A DNA stretch of 64,000 nt from Nostoc sp. CHAB 5824 (lineage in GTDB: Bacteria > Cyanobacteriota > Cyanobacteriia > Cyanobacteriales > Nostocaceae): assembly GCF_020829665.1 (NCBI RefSeq), contig NZ_JAIVFT010000021.1, positions 62,001 through 126,000 of the forward strand. Reading direction: 5' to 3'. The translations under genes were made by a program, and so were the position numbers. Under the pieces are notes generated by a model. It was given only the letters and a program-made list of their open reading frames with translations, ran no database searches and was not told the origin of the DNA. How positions within the stretch are numbered: the first letter of the stretch is position 1; each line of letters opens with the position of its first letter. This document shows, piece by piece, positions 56,721 to 64,000 of the stretch.

Positions 56721-58382
56721 ATGGAAGAGAATAATCCTGAGATTAATGTTGATGAGTTAATGCATAAAATTCGTGAAGATGTAATTAAACGCCAAGTTTA
56801 CTCTCAAAAAATAAGTTCAGAGTCTAATCTAGATGCATCAAAACTGAAGTCAAGCATTAGTTATATTGAAACTTTGCTACAAAACGCAGAATTTCGCTCA
56901 TTTGCTCGGATAAAGTGGCCAGATAAACTGAATCGCTTTCCTTTTAATTGCAGTGCAAAATTACAAAAACTTATTCTCAAAGTTTTTAATATTTTATTTA
57001 AAGATCAAAGAGAAGTTAATTTAAATATAATCAATTTCTTAAAAGGCTCTGTATCACTTAATCATCAGCTAATAGAACAAATAATAACTTTAAAGGTGCA
57101 ATTAGATGAACGCATGGATGCTCTGGATAGTAGGTTCCAAGGAATTAATGACCGCCTAGTTGCTTTAGATACTTGCATTCAAAAGCTGGATGAAAAAAAA
57201 GTAATTTTGGATGACCGTTTTCAAGGGCTAAATGAGCGCGTAATTGCTTTGGATAGTTGCTTTCAAAAGCTGGATGAAAGGCAAGCAACTTCAAATAGTC
57301 GTTTTCAAGGGCTAGATGAGCGCCTAGTTAGTCTAGATAGAACTATTCAAAGAATAGGTGACAGCTTTAATACTATCGATACTTTAGTTAATAGTTGGCT
57401 TGCTGATACTCAAGAAGATTTTGATGGAAGGGATGATCAAGTACAAGTAATAAAAGAGCATTTAGCTAATGTAGATATTCATATACAAAGAATAAATGAA
57501 CACCTTGTAACTACAAATACTCAAATTCAAAAAATAGATGAACTTCACATCAAAAACGATAATTACATCAAAAATGACCTAATGCAGCAGAAGCGTTTAC
57601 TCAGTTTATTCTTAGAAGAAGTGCGACAGCGATTACCAGAACCCTTTAGTCAAGAGCAGTTACAAATATTTATGAAAGAAGACAAGCATTTATTAGATGC
57701 TTTCTACTTTGCTTTTGAAGATCAGTTTCGAGGCGACCGTGAGCAAATTATTAATAGGTTAAAAGTTTATTTGCCTTTAGTTAAAGAAGCGAAAGTTACT
57801 AATCCAGGATTGACTATTTTAGATGTAGGTTGTGGACGAGGTGAATGGCTAGAGTTGCTCCGAGAATCTGGATATGCAGCCAAGGGTATAGATATTAATA
57901 GGGTGATGCTAGAGCATTGTAGAAACAGAGGGTTTGAAGTAATTGACTCTGATGTAATTGCATATTTACAATCTCTACCAGATGCTAGTTTAAGTGTAGT
58001 TACTGGGTTCCATATTATAGAACATTTGCCATTTAAAATTTTGATAAAGTTGGTAGATGAAACAATAAGAGTACTTAATTCTGGGGGTTTAGCTATTTTT
58101 GAGTCACCAAATCCAGAAAATTTAGTTGTTGGTGCTTGTAATTTTTACTCAGATCCGACTCATCTTAATCCATTATTTCCACCAACTATCAAATTTGTGT
58201 TAGAGCAACGGGGATTTTCAAATGTAGAGTTAATGCGTCTTAGTGAACATAGACTTAAAGATCCACTTCAGTTAATTAAATCAGATAACCCCATAGCATC
58301 CCAACTGAATCCTTTAATTGAAATTGTTAAATATAACTTCTATGCATCTCCTGATTTTGCAGTAATTGCCAAAAAATATTGA
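56721..58382 (+). CDS. coiled-coil methyltransferase, putative chain terminator (WbdD-like)
   Basis: 553 aa. After a basic N-terminal helix (about 1-125) comes a coiled-coil with three 28-residue repeats at 131-158, 159-186 and 187-214 (for example RFQGLNERVIALDSCFQKLDE), then further heptads to about 290. The methyltransferase domain begins near 365 (LTILDVGCGRGEW, then VVTGFHIIEHLPF). Layout and operon context match terminal-modification enzymes such as WbdD, where a coiled coil sets the length of the exported polymer. Stop overlaps the next start (TGATG). Confidence 0.85.
   Translation: MEENNPEINVDELMHKIREDVIKRQVYSQKISSESNLDASKLKSSISYIETLLQNAEFRSFARIKWPDKLNRFPFNCSAKLQKLILKVFNILFKDQREVNLNIINFLKGSVSLNHQLIEQIITLKVQLDERMDALDSRFQGINDRLVALDTCIQKLDEKKVILDDRFQGLNERVIALDSCFQKLDERQATSNSRFQGLDERLVSLDRTIQRIGDSFNTIDTLVNSWLADTQEDFDGRDDQVQVIKEHLANVDIHIQRINEHLVTTNTQIQKIDELHIKNDNYIKNDLMQQKRLLSLFLEEVRQRLPEPFSQEQLQIFMKEDKHLLDAFYFAFEDQFRGDREQIINRLKVYLPLVKEAKVTNPGLTILDVGCGRGEWLELLRESGYAAKGIDINRVMLEHCRNRGFEVIDSDVIAYLQSLPDASLSVVTGFHIIEHLPFKILIKLVDETIRVLNSGGLAIFESPNPENLVVGACNFYSDPTHLNPLFPPTIKFVLEQRGFSNVELMRLSEHRLKDPLQLIKSDNPIASQLNPLIEIVKYNFYASPDFAVIAKKY
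57111..57362 (+). repeat. three 84-bp coding repeats (28-aa coiled-coil units)
   Basis: Three in-frame 84-bp units, each four heptads, within the methyltransferase gene. Share the pattern RFQG(I/L)(N/D)(D/E)RL(V/I)(A/S)LD...QK(L/I)DE. Copy number can change by replication slippage. Confidence 0.8.
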
Positions 58383-59581
58383 TGAGTAATATACAAATTA
58401 CATTTGTAACTCCCTGGTATGATAATTTTGCTGGAGGAGCAGAAGTAGCAGTAAGAACTCTGGCAGAACAGTTAAGTAAGCGAGGCTTTTACGTACAAGT
58501 TTTAACCACTTGTTGTCCTTCTCCTTTTGATAATTGGTGGCAAAATAAACTTCCTTCAGGTATTGAAAAAATTAATGGTGTTACTGTACGTCGCTTTCCT
58601 GTAAAAGGTGATGGTGAAGAAATTTATCATGAAATTAATTATAGAATTATTCACAAGCTAGAGATAGACGAAAAATCTCAACGTCAATTTGTTGAAAATA
58701 GTATTAATAGTGAGGAGTTAATTAACTACGCAAAAAGTAATACACAGGGACATTTAGTTATTGGAATTCCATATACACAAGGGCTAATTTATTCTCTAAT
58801 TCAATCATTAGAGGGTAGAGCTAGCATTATGCCCTGTTTTCATGATGAGCCTCAGTTTAGATGGATTACTACAGCAGAGATGCTAAAATGGAGCCGCAAT
58901 ATCTTCTTTTTAACAGACGAAGAAAAAAGCTTAACAATAAAATATTATGGTAATTCGATTGGTAGAAAAATTATAGAAACTATTGTAATTGGGGTAGGAG
59001 TAGAATTACCAATTGATATTGATAGCTTAGTTTCAAATTCCTCTGTATTAGCTAGAATCGCTTCCCATTATAATCTCCCCAATAAATTCTTTGTATATGT
59101 TGGTAGGAAGGATATTGGGAAAAACATACTCACCTTAATAAGTTTTTTTAAAAAGTATCGTGCAAATGGTGGTGAAGCTAATCTTGTATTTTTGGGAGGA
59201 GGTGATACTAAGCTTGTGCCTTTAGAAGAGGGGTTTTTAGATTTAGGATTTGTATCTGAAATAGATAAATATATAATAATTTCACAAGCATTAGGTTTGA
59301 TAAACTTGTCACAGAATGAAAGCTTTTCATTGGTGCTTATGGAAGCATGGCTTTGTGAAGTACCCGTTATTGTGCATGAGGGAGGTAAAGTCACTACTGC
59401 ACATTGCCGAAACAGCCAAGGAGGTATTTCAATTTCATCTAGTGAAGAATTTGAAGCTGCATTAAAAGTTTTAAGTATTCAAGACAAGGGTAGACTTATA
59501 AGCAGATATGGTAAACGTTATGTGCAGCGTAATTATTCTTGGGATTGTGTTATAGAACATTTTTTGAGAGGTGCATATTAA
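58382..59581 (+). CDS. glycosyltransferase family 4
   Basis: 399 aa from the ATG at 58382, which overlaps the upstream stop as TGATG; a TTG one codon earlier is possible. GT-B fold: N-terminal VTPWYDNFAGGAEVAVRTLAEQLSKRG and the C-terminal nucleotide-sugar domain (FVYVGRKDIGKNI, LVFLGGGD, NLSQNESFSLVLMEAWLCEVPVIVH), with the E-x7-E motif at SFSLVLMEAW. Adds a sugar to the exported glycan; the donor is unknown. Confidence 0.88.
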   Translation: MSNIQITFVTPWYDNFAGGAEVAVRTLAEQLSKRGFYVQVLTTCCPSPFDNWWQNKLPSGIEKINGVTVRRFPVKGDGEEIYHEINYRIIHKLEIDEKSQRQFVENSINSEELINYAKSNTQGHLVIGIPYTQGLIYSLIQSLEGRASIMPCFHDEPQFRWITTAEMLKWSRNIFFLTDEEKSLTIKYYGNSIGRKIIETIVIGVGVELPIDIDSLVSNSSVLARIASHYNLPNKFFVYVGRKDIGKNILTLISFFKKYRANGGEANLVFLGGGDTKLVPLEEGFLDLGFVSEIDKYIIISQALGLINLSQNESFSLVLMEAWLCEVPVIVHEGGKVTTAHCRNSQGGISISSSEEFEAALKVLSIQDKGRLISRYGKRYVQRNYSWDCVIEHFLRGAY

Positions 59582-59583
59582 AA

Positions 59584-61977
59584 ATGAAATTTTTAATTGA
59601 TGGTCAAACATTATCTACACCAGAAATTAACCGAGGAATTGGTATAGTCTTTAAACGTATTTGTGAAGAATTGATACTAAAAGCTTTAAATATAGATTGG
59701 TTGATAACTGTTCGAAATCTTTCAGATTTAAGGCATTTTAGTCCAGCAGTACAAAGAAGGCTGACTCCTATTACTGTGAGTGAATCAGTCACTCAAGGAG
59801 ACTATACTAAACAAACCAAGCATTATAGTCATCTCTTGGAAGCAGTGGTATCTGAATTTAATGTTGATGCCTATTGGGTTCCTAACCCATTAATGATGAA
59901 TGTTATTTTACCAACAGATTTACGTAATGTCACAATTTTTACTACAATATATGACCTCATCCCACTAATAATGTCTGATTATTACATTTCCAAGTGGCCA
60001 GATCATGTAAAAGCAGAGTATAAACGGCGGGTTGAAAAACTCCCTACTTGGGCTGACAAATTAATATTTATTTCAGAAAGTGCAAAAAATGACTTTGAAA
60101 AAATACACCCTTGTATTGGTAATAAATCTACAGTTATACATTTAGCTGTAGACCACACAATATTTTGGTCATTCATTTCACCCAGGAATAAATCTAAAGA
60201 TCCCTATATTTTATTTATAGGTGGCTTTGATCCAAGGAAAAATATGAATGCAGCCCTTGAAGCCTTTGCCTATCTCAGGAAAGAGAACTATCAAGAGTTT
60301 AGTAATTATAAGTTCTATGTTGTGTGTAATTGTAGTAATGAAGATAAACAAAATTATGAAAAATTAGCAGATAGACTTGGCGTTACAGATAAACTCGTTT
60401 TGACAGGGTACGTAGAGGATGAGGATCTTGTTACTCTTTATCGGGGAGCCAGTGTGTTTTTCTTTCCTTCACGTTATGAAGGTTTTGGCCTACCTGTACT
60501 AGAAGCACTAGCCTGTGGATTACCAATTGTAACTACTGAAGTTTCATCAATACCAGAAATCGTAGGAGATTTAGCGTACTATTGTTCACCGGATAATCCT
60601 AAAAATATGGCTCTTGTTTTGAAAAAAGCTCTTCAAGAGTTTAAATACAATGAAAACAGGAAAGAAAAATTTATTCGACGTGCTAAGGAGTTTACTTGGG
60701 AAAAAACTGCTGCTAGCTACTTTCGTTTATTTAATAATACGATATTTGATAAGACTATATTGGGTAAATTACATAAATATAAAGTTGCTTATGTGTCACC
60801 TTGGCCACCTCAGCGTTCAGGGATTGCAAACTATAGTTTTGAAATTGTTCGCCATCTAAAGCAATATTTAGATATTACTGTGTATGTTGAAAATCCCAAA
60901 GAGCATATTACAAATGATTTGGGATTGTCAATCATTAACATTTCTGCACTACCTAAAGAAAAGGAAAAATATGATTGTATTATTTATCATATTGGTAACA
61001 ATACTAAGTTCCATAAAGAGATTTACCGTATGGCATGGCAGTACCCTGGTATCACAGTACTTCATGAATTTAATATTCACCCGTTTTTAGCAGATTCATT
61101 TTTAGGAACTCATGATGAGCATTTATATGCAGATGCTCTGAGTAAGGGATATGGAGAAATAGGAAAATATAGTTATGAAGCACTAAAAAGTAAGGGAATT
61201 TACCCAGATGTTTGGGAATTTCCAATGTCCCATGCTTTAGTCAAGCAAAGTATTGCCACTATAGTTCATAGTCATTGGGTAAAAGAACAACTCCAAGAGT
61301 TTAACAATATTTTCGTTGTTCCTATTGGTTGTGTTAACAATGAATTATTAGATAGTTTAGATGAACAAACTGCCCTGAAAAAGCGTTTTGGTATTTCAGA
61401 TGATAAATTTTTGATATCTACCTTTGGTTTTATTAACGTACTTAAACGTATACCTGTAATTCTAGAATCAATTAAAATACTGATGGATATGGGTTATCCT
61501 GTACAGTTATTTATAGGTGGTGAACTGATAGATTCGTCACTTATGATAGAAGAAAAAATTCAATCATTAGGAATTGCAAAAAATGTAATAATTAGTGGTT
61601 ATTTGAGTGATCAAGATTTTGAACAGTGTATTTGTATGAGTGATATTGTTCTCAATCTAAGATATCCAAGCTTAGGTGAATCTTCTGCTGCTTTAATGAA
61701 AGTGTTGAGCTATGGCAAAGCTTGTATTATAAGTAACTATCAACAATTTGCTGAAATACCTAATCATGTGTGCTGGAAAGTGGATATAGGTGACTTAGAA
61801 ATTCCACAATTAGTAGCTTACTTAGAAGAGTTGATGCGTAATCCAGCAGCTAGAAAGCAGTTAGGAAAAAATGCAGGTTTTTTTGCTGCTAATTATTCTT
61901 CATATGAAATAGCAGCTAAACTTTATACAAACATTATTAGTAAAGTAGTTAATTCCAAAATAGTAGATGCTTGTTAA
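59584..61977 (+). CDS. two-domain glycosyltransferase (tandem GT4)
   Basis: 797 aa from ATG 59584, 2 bp after the previous stop. Module 1 (1-390): INRGIGIVFKRICEEL, ILFIGGFDPRKNMNAALEAF, and FFFPSRYEGFGLPVLEALACGLPIV. Module 2 (400-797): YVSPWPPQRSGIANYSFEIVRHL, then ISTFGFINVLKRIPVILESI and LNLRYPSLGESSAALMKVLSYGKA. Two GT-B units in one chain usually mean one enzyme adding two different sugars or working processively. Confidence 0.88.
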   Translation: MKFLIDGQTLSTPEINRGIGIVFKRICEELILKALNIDWLITVRNLSDLRHFSPAVQRRLTPITVSESVTQGDYTKQTKHYSHLLEAVVSEFNVDAYWVPNPLMMNVILPTDLRNVTIFTTIYDLIPLIMSDYYISKWPDHVKAEYKRRVEKLPTWADKLIFISESAKNDFEKIHPCIGNKSTVIHLAVDHTIFWSFISPRNKSKDPYILFIGGFDPRKNMNAALEAFAYLRKENYQEFSNYKFYVVCNCSNEDKQNYEKLADRLGVTDKLVLTGYVEDEDLVTLYRGASVFFFPSRYEGFGLPVLEALACGLPIVTTEVSSIPEIVGDLAYYCSPDNPKNMALVLKKALQEFKYNENRKEKFIRRAKEFTWEKTAASYFRLFNNTIFDKTILGKLHKYKVAYVSPWPPQRSGIANYSFEIVRHLKQYLDITVYVENPKEHITNDLGLSIINISALPKEKEKYDCIIYHIGNNTKFHKEIYRMAWQYPGITVLHEFNIHPFLADSFLGTHDEHLYADALSKGYGEIGKYSYEALKSKGIYPDVWEFPMSHALVKQSIATIVHSHWVKEQLQEFNNIFVVPIGCVNNELLDSLDEQTALKKRFGISDDKFLISTFGFINVLKRIPVILESIKILMDMGYPVQLFIGGELIDSSLMIEEKIQSLGIAKNVIISGYLSDQDFEQCICMSDIVLNLRYPSLGESSAALMKVLSYGKACIISNYQQFAEIPNHVCWKVDIGDLEIPQLVAYLEELMRNPAARKQLGKNAGFFAANYSSYEIAAKLYTNIISKVVNSKIVDAC

Positions 61978-62422
61978 TTATCCTGAATTTATTTTCATTT
62001 TTTTGTCAATCACTCTGTTTCTTTTTTTTAAAATTTACAATTTAATATTTTATAAGCTAGCAATTTCTTGGCTAATAACAGCATCTTTTTTCTTTTATGG
62101 GTGGTGGAATCTCCCCTATTCAATACTATTTATTTTTTTAATTTTATTTAATTACCTTATTGGTATATTTATTATTGGACATTATAGATTTTTTAAACAA
62201 AAATATTTTTTAATATGGAGGTTTCTACTTACTTTATGTATACTTGGCTATTTTAAGTACATTAATTTAGTTTTGACAAACACCAATGAACTGTTTAGAA
62301 CATTTTTTAATCTTCAATCTATTGTTTCGCCACTTCCTATATCGTTTTCAAGGTTTAATCACATAGCTTATCTAGTAGATGCTTACCGATGTGAAGCAAT
62401 CGGAATAAAATATCTTTATTAA
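61967..62422 (+). pseudogene. truncated MBOAT/AlgI-like O-acyltransferase
   Basis: 151 codons of a much longer family (about 450-500 aa). The visible part is the N-terminal membrane region (FIFIFLSITLFLFFKIYNL, FFFYGWWNLPYSILFIF, LGYFKYINL, PISFSRFNHIAYLVDAYRCEA), where intact members continue. It ends at TAA with no continuation downstream, so the C-terminal His-containing catalytic half is missing. Overlaps the glycosyltransferase end by 11 bp. Probably a broken gene that once acetylated the glycan. Confidence 0.72.
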
Positions 62423-62468
62423 ACCCAGTAGTGAACTGACGCATACTAACATTCTAATAAAATTGGTA

Positions 62469-63437
62469 ATGAAAAAAGCATTAATAACAGGATTAACAGG
62501 ACAAGATGGCTCTTATCTGGCCGAACTACTCTTGGTCAAAGGTTACCAAGTTTTCGGTTTAGTCCGTCGTTCCAGCACCAGCAATTTAGAACGTATAAGC
62601 CACTTATTTAACCAAATTCAAATTGTATCTGGCGACCTTTTAGATCAGTCCTCTTTGATGGATGTTATTTCTGAAGCTCAACCTGACGAAATTTATAATC
62701 TCGCCTCGCAAAGCTACGTTCCTCTTTCTTGGACACAGCCTGCTCTCACTGCTGAATATACAGCACTAGGTGTCTCCCGGCTTTTGGAATCTATTCGTCG
62801 CTGTAAACCTGATGCCAAATTCTATCAAGCTTCTAGTAGTGAAGTTTTTGGTCAACCTGACGAATCGCCTCAAACCGAACGTACCGCCTTCCGTCCTCGT
62901 AATCCTTATGGTATTGCCAAAGCTTACGCTCATTGGATGACTGTCAACTATCGGCAAAAATACAATCTTTATACCTGCTGTGGTATTACCTATACTCACG
63001 AATCGCCTCGACGTGGTACAGAATTTGTATTTCGCAAAATCACGCACGCAGCTGCCCAAATTAAACTGGGTTTGGCAAATGAACTCAAATTAGGCAACCT
63101 AGATGCCCGTCGTGATTGGTGCTACGCCAGAGATGCTGTTTGTGCTATGTGGCTAATGTTGCAGCAAGAGCAACCTGATGACTATATCATTGCTAGTGGT
63201 GAAACCCACTCTGTTAGAGAACTCGTTGAATGTGCCTTCAATTGTGTTGGACTTAACTGGCAAGATTATGTCTTAGTTGATCCTGCATTTTACCGTCCTG
63301 ATGAACCTGTGCAGTTAGTTGGTTCCATTAATAATATTAAAACCAAGGTAGGGTGGCAGCCTGAGTATTCCTTTGAGCAATTGGTCGAGTTAATGGTTGA
63401 TTATGACCTAAAAAAATTGAGCAACGGTGGAGCCTAA
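62469..63437 (+). CDS. gmd: GDP-mannose 4,6-dehydratase
   Basis: 322 aa from ATG 62469 (a TTG two codons earlier is rejected). SDR fold: GLTGQDGSYLAELLL, SSSEVFG, YGIAKAYAHW (Tyr-x3-Lys) and FTYESPRRG-type ITYTHESPRRGTEFVFRK. Makes GDP-4-keto-6-deoxymannose, precursor of GDP-fucose, -rhamnose or -perosamine for the glycan. Its GC content is higher than its neighbours', suggesting a different origin. Confidence 0.9.
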   Translation: MKKALITGLTGQDGSYLAELLLVKGYQVFGLVRRSSTSNLERISHLFNQIQIVSGDLLDQSSLMDVISEAQPDEIYNLASQSYVPLSWTQPALTAEYTALGVSRLLESIRRCKPDAKFYQASSSEVFGQPDESPQTERTAFRPRNPYGIAKAYAHWMTVNYRQKYNLYTCCGITYTHESPRRGTEFVFRKITHAAAQIKLGLANELKLGNLDARRDWCYARDAVCAMWLMLQQEQPDDYIIASGETHSVRELVECAFNCVGLNWQDYVLVDPAFYRPDEPVQLVGSINNIKTKVGWQPEYSFEQLVELMVDYDLKKLSNGGA

Positions 63438-63442
63438 AAATT

Positions 63443-64000
63443 TTGGTACTAAAAGTTGTAATTGATGCAACCCCAGTATTTCCAAAACCAACTGGAGTTG
63501 GATTTTATGTTGCTAATTTAATTAGCTCACTTAATGCTTTGCAATCCCAAGAAGAGTTTCAATTGGGTATTGCATATCAACCGGGGTTGAAAAACTGGCT
63601 TTTGGGTAAACAAGCTGTACCTGATTGTCTAAATCACTACTCTCATGTTCATATACTGCCTATACCTGCCAGAGTCTTAAATATACTGTTGACATCAACT
63701 CAAGTTTCAAATTTCTTTCTATGTTATTTTCAAAATTACTTTGAACAATGTTTTAATTATCCAACTATATTACATGGAACCAACTACTCAGTTTATCCTT
63801 GTAATAATAGTCATAAAGTAATGAATATATATGACTTGACTTTTATTAAATACCCGAATTATATAGACTCAGCTGTAAAAACTTATATACAAAGAGTTAA
63901 ACGATGTTTGCAATGGACAGACTTAGTTTTGACAATTTCAGAAAGCTCTAAAAAAGACATTATTGATTATTTAGAAGTAGATCCTGAAAGAGTATATGTT
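63443..64000 (+). CDS. glycosyltransferase, N-terminal part (cut by window end)
   Basis: TTG start 5 bp after gmd, open to the window end (186 codons). VVIDATPVFPKPTGVGFYVANLISSL and the DLTF-x-K-x-PNY and LVLTISESSKKDI motifs are the GT4 N-terminal domain of mannosyl/rhamnosyl-type transferases. The C-terminal half lies outside. Confidence 0.82.
   Translation, partial: MVLKVVIDATPVFPKPTGVGFYVANLISSLNALQSQEEFQLGIAYQPGLKNWLLGKQAVPDCLNHYSHVHILPIPARVLNILLTSTQVSNFFLCYFQNYFEQCFNYPTILHGTNYSVYPCNNSHKVMNIYDLTFIKYPNYIDSAVKTYIQRVKRCLQWTDLVLTISESSKKDIIDYLEVDPERVYV

Overview
The window reads as chromosomal DNA of a filamentous, probably heterocyst-forming cyanobacterium (Nostocales; Nostoc/Anabaena/Calothrix type). 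This rests on photosynthesis genes (psbU, chlG, btpA, a PucC/BCD-type transporter), cyanobacteria-specific families (DUF3120, DUF2862, the PDZ-radical SAM FeS protein), frequent HIP1 octamers (GCGATCGC), and tandem heptamers of the TAATGAC/TTAGAAG kind between genes. No rRNA, tRNA or CRISPR array was seen.

Layout. 1-0.25 kb: tail of a sensor histidine kinase. 0.5-9.6 kb: a DNA phosphorothioation (Dnd) island with dnd-associated protein 4, an HNH endonuclease with a putative sulfur-binding domain, dndB on the opposite strand, then dndC, dndD, dndE and a phosphorothioation-associated methyltransferase. No dndA and no dptFGH genes are present. A hairpin element sits between dndC and dndD, and palindromes lie in the divergent dndB/dndC promoter region. 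9.8-16 kb: AmpG-like permease, small membrane proteins, GNAT, HEAT-repeat protein, cupin, sorbosone-dehydrogenase-like lipoprotein. 15.9-18.2 kb: response regulator-EAL protein beside a decayed CBS-PAS sensor gene. 18.5-38 kb: mostly housekeeping genes (GHL10 hydrolase, radical SAM protein, uppP, DUF3120, psbU, nadB, CHASE2-PAS-GGDEF cyclase, VKOR-thioredoxin, btpA, rimO, DEAD-box helicase).

39.2-45.3 kb: an AT-rich minus-strand module of two overlapping genes. One is an 1148-aa superfamily 2 helicase with a C-terminal PD-(D/E)XK nuclease, the other a 717-aa partner. Size, architecture and coupling match DdmD/DdmE, the helicase-nuclease and Argonaute-like plasmid-elimination pair of Vibrio cholerae. 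This is the strongest candidate for an under-described system here. The DdmE assignment rests on context more than on motifs.

45.6-52.9 kb: pigment-related and housekeeping genes (PucC-like transporter, inositol monophosphatase family, zinc alcohol dehydrogenase, chlG, ArsA-like ATPase, DUF2862). 53.0-54.1 kb: two decayed Uma2-family genes. 54.4-64 kb: a surface-polysaccharide cluster with a Wzm/Wzt ABC exporter, a coiled-coil methyltransferase resembling a chain-length terminator, GT4 glycosyltransferases, an MBOAT fragment, GDP-mannose 4,6-dehydratase, and a glycosyltransferase cut by the window end. The Wzt, methyltransferase and glycosyltransferase genes are tightly packed and probably co-transcribed; the methyltransferase's 28-residue repeats could act as a length ruler.
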